From the NCBI RefSeq assembly GCF_001429045.1, contig NZ_LMHY01000026.1, forward strand, positions 62,001-126,000: a stretch of 64,000 bases of DNA, written 5' to 3'. Positions 29,978-37,809 of the stretch are shown here, one piece after another. A model generated the notes under the pieces. It was not told where the DNA came from. It worked only from the letters and a program-made list of their open reading frames with translations, and made no database searches. The number at the start of each line of letters is the position of its first letter. Position 1 is the stretch's first letter. A program made the position numbers and the translations under genes. Source of the DNA: Pseudomonas sp. Root71 (GTDB lineage: Bacteria > Pseudomonadota > Gammaproteobacteria > Pseudomonadales > Pseudomonadaceae).

Positions 29978-32389
29978 TTACTCGGACAGTTTGTACGCAA
30001 TCACATAGTCACCCATCTTGGTGCCCAGTGAGCCGTGGCCACCGACGACCAGCAGCACGTACTGCTTGCCGTCCTTGCCGGTGTAGGTCATCGGCGTAGC
30101 CTGACCGCCAGCCGGCAGGCGCGCTTTCCAAAGCTCGCTGCCGGTGTTGACGTCATAGGCGCGCAGGTATTGATCCAGCGTGCCGCTCAGGAAGCCGACG
30201 CCGCCGGCGGTGACCATCGAGCCACCCATGCTTGGCACGCCGAGTGGCAGGCCGATAGGCAATGGCGAGCTGTCGCGGCTGGTGCCGTTCTTGCGTTTCC
30301 ACACGACTTTGCCTGTGGTCAGGTCGATGCCGGCCACGTAGCCCCAGGCCGGAGCCTGGCACGGCACGCCGAGCGGCGACATGAACGGGTGCATGATCAC
30401 CGCGTAAGGGGCGCCCGTGTTCGGTTGCACGCCTGCGGTTTCGCTTTCGCGCTTGCTGTCGGCCGCGACTTCGGCGCGAGGCACCATCTTCGAGACGAAG
30501 GCCATGTAGTTCGGGCTGGTGAACAGCATCTGGCGAACCGGGTCGACCGAAACGCCGCCCCAGTTGAAGACGCCGACGTTACCCGGATAGATCAGGCTGC
30601 CCTGTTCCGACGGCGGGGTGTACTGGCCTTCGTAGCGCAGTTCCTTGAACTGGATGCGGCACAGCATCTGGTCGAACGGGCTGGCGCCCCACATGGCTCT
30701 TTCGGTCAGTTCCGGGGCCAGCAGGTTCAGGTCCGAACGGGCCTGGGTCGGCGCGGTGTGGTCACCTTTCACGGCGCCTTGCGGAGCCGGGATTTCCTTG
30801 ATCGGGATGATCGGCGTGCCGTCACGACGGTCGAGGACGTACAGGCTGCCTTGCTTGGTCGGTTGGATCACAGCTGGCTTGATGCCGTCGGCGGTTTTCA
30901 TGTCCAGCAAGGTTGGCTGGCTGCCGACGTCCATGTCCCACAGGTCATGGTGAGTGAACTGGTAGTTCCAGCGCACCTTGCCGGTGGCCAGGTCCAGTGC
31001 GACCAGGCCGGCGCTGAACTTCTCGGCGCCCGGGGTGCGGTTCGCGCCCCACTGGTCAGGGGTCTGGTTGCCCAGTGGCAGGTAGACCATGCCGAGTTTT
31101 TCGTCGACGCTGGCCAGCGACCACATGTTGGCCGAGTTGCGGCTGTAGTGTTCGCCCTCTGGCAGCGGTTCGGTCGCGTCGGGATTGTTGCTGTCCCAGT
31201 TCCATACCAGATGACCGTCGTGTACGTCAAAGGCACGGATCACGCCGGATGGCTCGTTGGTCGACTCGTTGTCGGTGACGTGGCCGCCCATGATCACCAG
31301 GTCACGGGTGATCGCTGCCGGCGAGGTGGAGTAGTAGCCACCGGGGGTGAACGGTCCGATGCCTTGAGTCAGGTCAACCACGCCGTTTTTACCGAAACCT
31401 TCGCAGACCTTGCCGGTGTCGGCATTGAGTGCGATCAGGCGTGCATCGGCGGTTGGCAGGTACAGACGACGCGGGCAGGCCTGGGCGACGGCTTTGCCGG
31501 CCTCGGAAATCACTGCCGAAGCAGCGTTTTCAGACTTGGCGTAGGCTGCTTCGTCGTAGTACGACACGCCACGGCAGGTCATGTGGGCGAAGCCCTTGAA
31601 GCCCACCGGGCTCTTGATCTGCGGGTCGAAACGCCACAGTTCCTTGCCGGTGTCCGGGTCCAGCGCCAGCACCTTGCTATGGGCCGTGCAGGCGTAGAGC
31701 ATGCCGTTGGCCTTGAGCGGGGTGTTTTCGTTGGTCAGTTCCACCGGGTCATCGGCGGTCGGCAGATCGCCGGTCTGGATACGCCAGGCTTCTTGCAGCT
31801 TGCCGACGTTGGCCGGGGTGATCTGCTTGAGCGGCGAGTAGCGGTCACCGAATTCGCTGCGGCCATAGGCCTGCCAGTCGCCTTCGGGCATCTGCGGCGC
31901 GGTGCTGGTCATGTCTGCGGTATCGCGGCCCAGTTCGCCCAAGGTCTCGCCCGGATGGGTGAACTGGCTGGCCACGGCGGTGGCGCCTGCCAGGACCACG
32001 GCCACGCCCAAGGCGCCGGTGCCCATGGGGGCAGGGCCGTTGATCAGCAATGGACGACGGAACCACGGCAGCAGCATCACCACACCGAGGGCGAACCACA
32101 GCGCCAGGCGCGGCACCAGTTGCCACCAGTCCAGGCCCACTTCCCACAGCGCCCAAACGGTACTGGCGAACAGCACCAGTGCGTACAGGCCCAGCGCCGC
32201 ACGACGGGCGGCGATCAGCAAGACACCGCTCAGCGCGATGCCGATACCGGCCAGCAGGTAATACAGCGAGCCGCCGAGCATGCTCAGCTTGATTCCCCCG
32301 GCCAGCATGGCCAGGCCCATCAGTAGAAGCAGGATGCCGAGCAGGGTCGGCAACAGACGGCTTCGACCCAAGGCACTATCAGTGCTCAT
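29978..32389 (-). CDS. gcd: Membrane-bound PQQ-dependent glucose dehydrogenase
   Basis: Gcd oxidises glucose to gluconate in the periplasm and passes electrons to ubiquinone. The protein is 803 residues. Five N-terminal membrane segments (about 1-140) precede the eight-bladed PQQ propeller, with motifs such as GDWQAYGRSEFGDRYSPL, TCRGVSYYD and WDMDVGSQPTLLD. It is a single gene with its own terminator. The carbohydrate porin upstream on the same strand fits a role in glucose use. Confidence 0.95.
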   Translation of the reverse strand: MSTDSALGRSRLLPTLLGILLLLMGLAMLAGGIKLSMLGGSLYYLLAGIGIALSGVLLIAARRAALGLYALVLFASTVWALWEVGLDWWQLVPRLALWFALGVVMLLPWFRRPLLINGPAPMGTGALGVAVVLAGATAVASQFTHPGETLGELGRDTADMTSTAPQMPEGDWQAYGRSEFGDRYSPLKQITPANVGKLQEAWRIQTGDLPTADDPVELTNENTPLKANGMLYACTAHSKVLALDPDTGKELWRFDPQIKSPVGFKGFAHMTCRGVSYYDEAAYAKSENAASAVISEAGKAVAQACPRRLYLPTADARLIALNADTGKVCEGFGKNGVVDLTQGIGPFTPGGYYSTSPAAITRDLVIMGGHVTDNESTNEPSGVIRAFDVHDGHLVWNWDSNNPDATEPLPEGEHYSRNSANMWSLASVDEKLGMVYLPLGNQTPDQWGANRTPGAEKFSAGLVALDLATGKVRWNYQFTHHDLWDMDVGSQPTLLDMKTADGIKPAVIQPTKQGSLYVLDRRDGTPIIPIKEIPAPQGAVKGDHTAPTQARSDLNLLAPELTERAMWGASPFDQMLCRIQFKELRYEGQYTPPSEQGSLIYPGNVGVFNWGGVSVDPVRQMLFTSPNYMAFVSKMVPRAEVAADSKRESETAGVQPNTGAPYAVIMHPFMSPLGVPCQAPAWGYVAGIDLTTGKVVWKRKNGTSRDSSPLPIGLPLGVPSMGGSMVTAGGVGFLSGTLDQYLRAYDVNTGSELWKARLPAGGQATPMTYTGKDGKQYVLLVVGGHGSLGTKMGDYVIAYKLSE

Positions 32390-32495
32390 AGTGTGATTCT
32401 CCGTGATGTTTCATAGAGTCCCGCGCAAGTTCACTGTAGATGACGATCCGGCGCGGGCGTGGTTCAGATAAAAGCTGTTGGGTTCACGCAATCCC

Positions 32496-32588
32496 TTGTG
32501 GGAGCGGGCTTGCTCGCGAAAGCGGTGGTTCAGGCAGCACAAATGTTGGCTGTGATGACGCCTTCGCGAGCAAGCCCGCTCCCACAGG
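32496..32588. repeat. REP doublet (family 2)
   Basis: Inverted copies of GTGGGAGCGGGCTTGCTCGC lie between the porin and gcd; 32390-32603 holds nothing else clear. Confidence 0.85.
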
Positions 32589-32603
32589 GTTTTGTGGTGT
32601 TTT

Positions 32604-33986
32604 TTAGAACGAGGACTGGACCTTGATCCCGCCGATCAGCGCGTCATCGACCTCGTTCACGCCACCGGGATGGCGGATGTATTGCAGGTTCGGGCGCACG
32701 GTCAGCCAGTGGGTCACGTGCACGCCGTAATAGAGTTCGGCGCTGTATTCGGTGTCCTGGGGCGGCAGGTAGGACGGATTGTCGTAGTCGAAGACGACAT
32801 TGGCCTGGTTGGTCGCCTCGGCGTTCTTGCGATAGGCCGGGTTGACGTGGACGCGGGCCATGGCAAAGCCGATGTCGTCCCGGGTGCGCGTGTCGAACGG
32901 GCCTTTGTAGACGAGGCCGGCCTGGACGTAGTTGTCGATGGCGTTGGTCTTCTTGTCGTGCATCGTGCCGTTGGCGAACAGGCTCAGGCCACGGGAGTGG
33001 TCGCTGGCGATACTGGTGACTTGCTGCTGAAGACCCAGCCACACGCCGTGTTTGCTCGACGCGCTGCGGTAGGCTTCGCCGCTCAGGGCGGCAGGCTGGC
33101 CATTGCTGTCCTTGTAGACGTCGGTGGCGCTGGCGCTGCTGTAGTAGTAACCGGCGCGGTATTCACCCGGCAGGCCGTTGAGTTTCGGCGTCCACACCAG
33201 CTCCACCGGCACGACCGCGCCCTGGGTGCCGCTGCCGCTGAGCTTGAAGCCGTTGTCGCGGTCAAGGTTCGACGGGTTCTGTTCGTACGCGCCAACCTGT
33301 GCATAAAGCTCAGGCGTCAGGTGATATTTGACCCGCATCGCCCACTGGCTGACCGGCCAGTTGTACCAGATGTCGCCCGCCCAGTTGCCGACCTGGGAAC
33401 CGCAGAACGCCAGGTTCTGGAAGTCGCAGGGGAAGCTGTTGAAGTCTTCGCCTTCGCCGAATCGGCCGACCTTGATGTCGAGTTTTTCATCGAGGAATTT
33501 CTGCTGGTACCACATCTGCGTCAGGCGCCAGGTCTGGCCGCGGCCCCAGACTTCCTGGGCCGAGGTGAAGCCGCCGACACGCGGGTCGTTGATGCGGTCG
33601 TTGCTGATGTTGTTGCCGCTGCGTTCGGTGATGGTCAACTGGAACTCGGCGTCGTCCCAGCCGAGGATCTTCTGCAAGTCCAGGTGAGTGCCCAGGCCGA
33701 ACTGGTCGCTGTAGCGCGCCGTGCGGTCGTGGTCGTAGCCGCCGTGAAGATTGCTGCCCATTTCACCGGTGTAATCGACTTTGAAGTCGTAGCCTTTTTC
33801 CGCGAGTTCTGTGCGAGTGCCATTCCAGTCACCGAGCATCCACGGTGAATCGCTATCGAAGGCAGGTGCCGCCTGAACGCAGGAGGCAAGGCCCAGCGCG
33901 GTGAGGCCACCGATCAGGGGCAGGATGTTTCGCTGGGCAGCAGTTGCAAAGACAGCGCTGTCTCGCAAAGATTTAAAGTCAGGCAT
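32604..33986 (-). CDS. oprB: Carbohydrate-selective porin, OprB family
   Basis: An outer-membrane beta-barrel for sugar uptake. I chose ATG 33986 (MPDFKSLRDSAVF), giving 460 residues. The longer frame from 34154 covers the leader and REP-flanking sequence. The signal peptide ends near VQAAPAF. The OprB motif SPWMLGDWNGTRTELAEKGYDF follows, and the chain ends with a barrel-type aromatic residue (VQSSF). There are two cysteines, in CDFQNLAFC. The 306-base leader (33987-34292) holds a REP doublet and presumably the promoter. Confidence 0.93.
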   Translation of the reverse strand: MPDFKSLRDSAVFATAAQRNILPLIGGLTALGLASCVQAAPAFDSDSPWMLGDWNGTRTELAEKGYDFKVDYTGEMGSNLHGGYDHDRTARYSDQFGLGTHLDLQKILGWDDAEFQLTITERSGNNISNDRINDPRVGGFTSAQEVWGRGQTWRLTQMWYQQKFLDEKLDIKVGRFGEGEDFNSFPCDFQNLAFCGSQVGNWAGDIWYNWPVSQWAMRVKYHLTPELYAQVGAYEQNPSNLDRDNGFKLSGSGTQGAVVPVELVWTPKLNGLPGEYRAGYYYSSASATDVYKDSNGQPAALSGEAYRSASSKHGVWLGLQQQVTSIASDHSRGLSLFANGTMHDKKTNAIDNYVQAGLVYKGPFDTRTRDDIGFAMARVHVNPAYRKNAEATNQANVVFDYDNPSYLPPQDTEYSAELYYGVHVTHWLTVRPNLQYIRHPGGVNEVDDALIGGIKVQSSF

Positions 33987-34152
33987 AGAGACGGAGTTCT
34001 TGATCTTTTTCTGGGGGATAAACGGAAAGCAGCAGGCGTGAAGCGAAAGCAGAAGCGTTTCAGCAGGCAGCGGGGTGCAAGGATAATGTTCTGTTACAAA
34101 TAGAGAAAGTGCTTTTGCTGACATGCATCGTTTCGGATTTGGTAACAGTGAC

Positions 34153-34227
34153 AAAAGATCGCAGCCTGCGGCAGCTCCTACAGGATACGGATTCCAATAT
34201 AGGAGCTGCCGCAGGCTGCGATCTTTT
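34153..34227. repeat. REP doublet (family 1)
   Basis: Inverted copies of GATCGCAGCCTGCGGCAGCT face each other between divergent oprB and the VF530 gene. Confidence 0.85.
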
Positions 34228-34292
34228 CCGTTTCACCTACATTTAACGTAAGGTGCGCGGCTTCCAATTCCCACTCTGCTCGAAGGCCCGGC

Positions 34293-34523
34293 ATGACCGA
34301 ACACAATACCGATCCGTTGCATGGCGTGACGCTGGAACAGATCCTCAACGCGCTGGTTGAACACTACGAGTGGTCGGGGCTGGCCGAGCGCATCGATATC
34401 CGCTGCTTCAAGAGCGAACCGAGCATCAAGTCGAGCCTGACGTTCCTGCGCAAGACTCCGTGGGCGCGGGAGAAGGTCGAACGCCTGTATGTGAAGTTGA
34501 TGCGCACCAAACGACCGCTTTGA
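34293..34523 (+). CDS. VF530 family DNA-binding protein (DUF2132)
   Basis: A 76-residue protein with the family sequence DPLHGVTLEQILNALVEHYEWSGLAERIDIRCF and SIKSSLTFLRKTPWAREKVERLY. Structures of the family show a small helical fold thought to bind DNA; the cellular role is not known. Its stop is two bases before the Pr6Pr gene, so the pair is probably one operon. Confidence 0.93.
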   Translation: MTEHNTDPLHGVTLEQILNALVEHYEWSGLAERIDIRCFKSEPSIKSSLTFLRKTPWAREKVERLYVKLMRTKRPL

Positions 34524-34525
34524 AC

Positions 34526-35167
34526 ATGGCCGACCCGTCTGCGTTACGCCGTCGTTTTGTGGCCGTGGCTGCCATGCTCGGCTGGGCGGGATTGAGCATC
34601 CAGATGTACCTGATTTTCCATTCGCGCTGGACGCTGGGCGCCAGCCTGATCGGCGGGCTGGTAAGTTTTTTCAGCTATTTCACCGTGCTGAGCAACACCC
34701 TGGTGGCGACCGTGCTGACCTGTGAATGGACATCCCGCGAGTCAGCCGCGCGGCGCTGGTTCCTGCAGCCTTGGGTCAGCAGTGGCATTGCCGTGAGCAT
34801 CGCGGTGGTGAGCCTCGCCTACAACCTGCTGCTGCGCCACTTGTGGCATCCCGAGGGCTGGCAATGGCTGGCCGATGAGCTGTTGCACGACATCATGCCG
34901 TTGCTATTCCTGGGCTATTGGTGGCGTTGTGTGCCCAAGGGCACATTGCGCGTGTGGCATATCGCGCTGTGGGTGATTTATCCGCTGCTGTATTTCGCCT
35001 ATTCACTGTTGCGCGGGCATCTGCTGGCGGTTTACCCGTATCCCTTCGTGGATGTGGACAAACTGGGTTATCCACAGGTGTTCATCAATGCCGGCGGGTT
35101 GTTGGTGGGTTTTGTGGTGATTGCGTTGCTGGCGATCGGGCTGGATCGGTGGCGGGCTCGGAAGTGA
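34526..35167 (+). CDS. Pr6Pr family membrane protein
   Basis: A 213-residue inner-membrane protein with six predicted helices, beginning MADPSALRRRF. Pr6Pr motifs include FFSYFTVLSNTLVA, LYNLLLRHLWHPEGWQWLADELLHDIMPL and WVIYPLLYFAYSLLRG. The start at 34526 follows the upstream stop closely, and the longer frame from 34370 overlaps VF530. The function of the family is not established. Confidence 0.88.
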   Translation: MADPSALRRRFVAVAAMLGWAGLSIQMYLIFHSRWTLGASLIGGLVSFFSYFTVLSNTLVATVLTCEWTSRESAARRWFLQPWVSSGIAVSIAVVSLAYNLLLRHLWHPEGWQWLADELLHDIMPLLFLGYWWRCVPKGTLRVWHIALWVIYPLLYFAYSLLRGHLLAVYPYPFVDVDKLGYPQVFINAGGLLVGFVVIALLAIGLDRWRARK

Positions 35168-35193
35168 GCAACCATGGAAAGTTTGAGCACCTT

Positions 35194-35326
35194 TGTGGCG
35201 AGGGAGCTTGCTCCCGCTCGGCTGCGAAGCAGTCGTAAAATCTGTTCATTGGGTTTTTCAGATAAAACCAAGTAGCAGGTTTTGGCACTGCTGCGCAGTG
35301 CAACGGGAGCAAGCTCCCTCGCCACA
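35194..35326. repeat. REP doublet (family 3)
   Basis: GTGGCGAGGGAGCTTGCTCC and its inverted copy enclose inner complementary sequences (CTGCGAAGCAG and CTGCGCAG) between convergent genes. Confidence 0.8.
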
Positions 35327-35354
35327 GAACATCCGGCCCACCTATGGATGATCT

Positions 35355-36140
35355 TTATTCTTCGCCGTAGTCAGCCAATTTCCAGTAACCCACCGCCTTG
35401 ACGAACTGCTCGTCCAGCCCGTGCTCATCGAGCAACACCCGGCGAATCTGCCGCGACACCTTGCTCTCGGTCGCCACCCACGCGTACAGGCTGCCGGCAG
35501 GCACCTGGATCTGGCGCACGGTGCTCAATAAATGATCTTTGCCACCTTCGCGCAGCACCCAGATCACATTGACCTCGGCCGCACTGTGCAGCACCTGCTG
35601 CTCCTTGCCGTTTTCCACTTCCACGATCACCAGCGCACGGCGGTTGGCCGCCAGGCCTTCCAGGCGCCGGGCGATAGCGGGCAGGGCGGTTTCGTCGCCG
35701 ATCAGCAAGTAGCTGTCGAAGATGTCCGGGACGATCATCGAACCCCGGGGCCCGCCGATGTGCAGGAACTGCCCGGGTTGGGCCTGTGCCGCCCAGGTCG
35801 AGGCCGGGCCGTCGCCGTGCAGCACGAAGTCGATGTCCAGTTCCAGGGTGTTCAGGTCATAGCGGCGCGGGGTGTAGTCGCGCATCTCGGGCAGCGGACC
35901 GTTGTCCTTGCCGGCGCCCAGCACCAGGTTTTCCAGGGCCGCGGCCTGCTCGGCGTTCTGCGGGAACAACAGTTTGACGTGATCGTCCGTGCCCAGGCTG
36001 ACGAAGCCTGCCAATTCAGGGCCACCCAGGGTAATCCGGCGCATGCGCGGGGTCAGGTCGACCACGCGTAACACTTCCAGGCGACGGCGTTTGATTTCGT
36101 GCATGACACGGTGAATGGTTGAGGCGATCACTTCAGTCAT
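35355..36140 (-). CDS. Siderophore-interacting protein (FAD-dependent ferric reductase)
   Basis: A 261-residue cytoplasmic flavoprotein of the ViuB/YqjH family. The FAD-binding beta-barrel carries RDYTPRRYD, followed by PGQFLHIGGPRGS and the SIP domain (DETALPAIARRLE; YAWVATESKVSRQIRRVL). It releases iron from ferric siderophores. Its start overlaps the PadR stop by four bases, matching the yqjI-yqjH regulator/reductase pairing known in enterobacteria. Confidence 0.93.
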   Translation of the reverse strand: MTEVIASTIHRVMHEIKRRRLEVLRVVDLTPRMRRITLGGPELAGFVSLGTDDHVKLLFPQNAEQAAALENLVLGAGKDNGPLPEMRDYTPRRYDLNTLELDIDFVLHGDGPASTWAAQAQPGQFLHIGGPRGSMIVPDIFDSYLLIGDETALPAIARRLEGLAANRRALVIVEVENGKEQQVLHSAAEVNVIWVLREGGKDHLLSTVRQIQVPAGSLYAWVATESKVSRQIRRVLLDEHGLDEQFVKAVGYWKLADYGEE

Positions 36141-36712
36141 TCGGCGTTCTCCTGAACGGGTTGAACGGCGGGGCCGTCGACGATGGCTTTGGCGGTGTCG
36201 TTGAGCAGGTCGCGTACCCGCAGGATTTCGTCCGGGCTCCAGCGTCCATGGTGCATTTGCAGGGCGTGGCGCAGGTTATGCACAGCTTCGTGGATCTCTG
36301 CCGGACGATCATGGCCGCGCAGTGAACGCTTGCTGACGTCGATGCGCATGCGCACGCCATCCAGTGCTACAGCTTGCTCTTGCAGGAACAGACGTCCGGC
36401 ATCGGTGATGGTGTAGCGTTTTTTTCCGCCTTCGGCGTCGCCCAGGATCAGTTCGCTTTCTTCCAGGAACGTCAGGGTCGGGTAGATCACGCCGGGACTG
36501 GGACAGTAGGCGCCGTCGAACATGCCTTCGATCTGGCGGATCAAGTCGTAGCCGTGGCACGGCTGTTCGGCGATCAATGCCGGCAGCAACAACTTCAGAT
36601 CACCGGGGGCAAATACCCGGGGGCCGCGACCACCGCGTTCGCGGGCGGGACGTTTCTCGAAGCCGTCGCGGCCATCGCCGTGCTCACGGTGGGGGGAATG
36701 ATGGTCTCTCAT
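36137..36712 (-). CDS. PadR-family transcriptional regulator (YqjI-like)
   Basis: A 191-residue repressor. An N-terminal His/Arg/Gly-rich tail (HHSPHREHGDGRDG) could bind metal. It is followed by the PadR winged helix (LLPALIAEQPCHGYDLIRQIEGMFDGAYCPSPGVIYPTLTFLEE) and a helical C-terminus. YqjI of E. coli has a similar His-rich tail and responds to nickel and iron, so a metal-responsive role is likely. It should regulate itself and the downstream reductase through the palindrome at 36746. Confidence 0.9.
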   Translation of the reverse strand: MRDHHSPHREHGDGRDGFEKRPARERGGRGPRVFAPGDLKLLLPALIAEQPCHGYDLIRQIEGMFDGAYCPSPGVIYPTLTFLEESELILGDAEGGKKRYTITDAGRLFLQEQAVALDGVRMRIDVSKRSLRGHDRPAEIHEAVHNLRHALQMHHGRWSPDEILRVRDLLNDTAKAIVDGPAVQPVQENAE

Positions 36713-36745
36713 TTTCTGCTTTCTCTCGTCGTGTTTAGATACAAC

Positions 36746-36761
36746 TTAAGATATATCTTAA
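36746..36761. promoter_or_regulatory. Palindromic operator candidate for the PadR regulator
   Basis: TTAAGATATATCTTAA is a perfect 16-bp palindrome 34 bases upstream of the PadR start. The gene-free stretch 36713-37218 holds this site and, further right, the leader of the fimbrial operon. Confidence 0.65.
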
Positions 36762-37123
36762 CGATCTGGCAACGGCTCCCGACCAACGGCATTCCCCCGC
36801 GTCGACCCTGGTTTGAAGGTCAAATCGAAAAAATAGTGCTTATTAGTACAGGTCAAACCTCCAGAATTAGTGTTAACTCTCTAATGTATTAGTTTGCTCC
36901 ATTGTTTACTTGGGTTGTGGTATTGGTCTTACAGAAGTTGCTTTGCTAATATCTCGAGTGTCATGGCGGGCAGGGCGCCATTTGTAGTCTGTCTCTTACA
37001 GTCAAACATTGGGTTTGTAGTTGTTTTGGCTTTTTTCTTTCTGCGGTGATGGCACTCCGGCTACGCACTTGCAGGAACTTTCTTGCTTACTTTAAAGATA
37101 AATTGATTGATCATCTTTCGGCG

Positions 37124-37184
37124 TTGAAAGTTCAGCTGGGCAAATGGCTGCTCGTGACGGTTTTTGCTCGGCATGAACTTTCAA
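37124..37184. repeat. 11-bp inverted repeat in the fimbrial operon leader
   Basis: TTGAAAGTTCA (37124-37134) and TGAACTTTCAA (37174-37184) are perfect inverted copies with a 39-base spacer, 35 bases before the major subunit gene. This could be a leader stem-loop or a protein site. Confidence 0.6.
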
Positions 37185-37218
37185 TACGTCATCCTTTTAA
37201 AAACACAGGTACTGAAAG

Positions 37219-37698
37219 ATGTTCAAGAAAATCGCGTTCGCTGCTCCCCTGGCTGTTCTGGCTCTGAGTTCTTCGATGGCGTTTGCCGCAACCGAAGCCC
37301 GACACAACATCAGTCTGGTTGCTACTGTCAATGCTGACGACTTCTATGCGGTGCCGGTTGACTCTGATCTGGTAAACAAGGATCAGGATATGAGCTACAA
37401 CCCCTCTACCAATTCCATGAGAACCGTGGATGGTTTTTTTGATGTGCTTCATACCGCCGGCAAGGTCAACGCACGACTTGAAGGCATCCCGAAGCTGATT
37501 GCCGGTAACAAAAGCATCGACTTGAAAGTCGAGCTCAACGGCAAGGCTCTAACAACTACTTCACAGGAAGTTGTTGGTGATGAAGAGTCCAATACCCGTT
37601 ATCGCGCACCCTTCAAAATCAGTGCGGTTACCACGCAAAAACCTGATGCAGGTGATTACACTGGCGTCGTGATGTTAGTTGTCGAGCCCTCGGTCTAA
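37219..37698 (+). CDS. CS1-type fimbrial major subunit
   Basis: A 159-residue pilin of the alpha chaperone-usher class (CooA/CblA family). The signal peptide MFKKIAFAAPLAVLALSSSMAFA is followed by a mature start ATEARHNISLVATV. The C-terminal strand YTGVVMLVVEPSV resembles the usual CS1 ending. First gene of a five-gene operon running to 42996. Base composition is lower in GC than the rest of the operon. Confidence 0.9.
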   Translation: MFKKIAFAAPLAVLALSSSMAFAATEARHNISLVATVNADDFYAVPVDSDLVNKDQDMSYNPSTNSMRTVDGFFDVLHTAGKVNARLEGIPKLIAGNKSIDLKVELNGKALTTTSQEVVGDEESNTRYRAPFKISAVTTQKPDAGDYTGVVMLVVEPSV

Positions 37699-37809
37699 GT
37701 AATATCGGCGACGGCAATCCGTTTACTTATATCAAGTGACGTTCTCGGTCGGCAAACTTTCCGGTTTGTCGGCCGTGTTTGAACTCCTTTGCAATTAGAG
37801 AGCCCGTTC

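Noticed and set aside
28292..30031. 579-codon plus-strand frame across asrA
   Set aside because: It is antisense to a gene with all Lon motifs and has an implausible composition.
30035..32326. 763-codon plus-strand frame across gcd
   Set aside because: It is a shadow of gcd; no motif, and gcd itself is complete.
37124..37184. Phase-variable invertible promoter like fimS
   Set aside because: The spacer is only 39 bases and no recombinase gene is near; kept as a simple inverted repeat.
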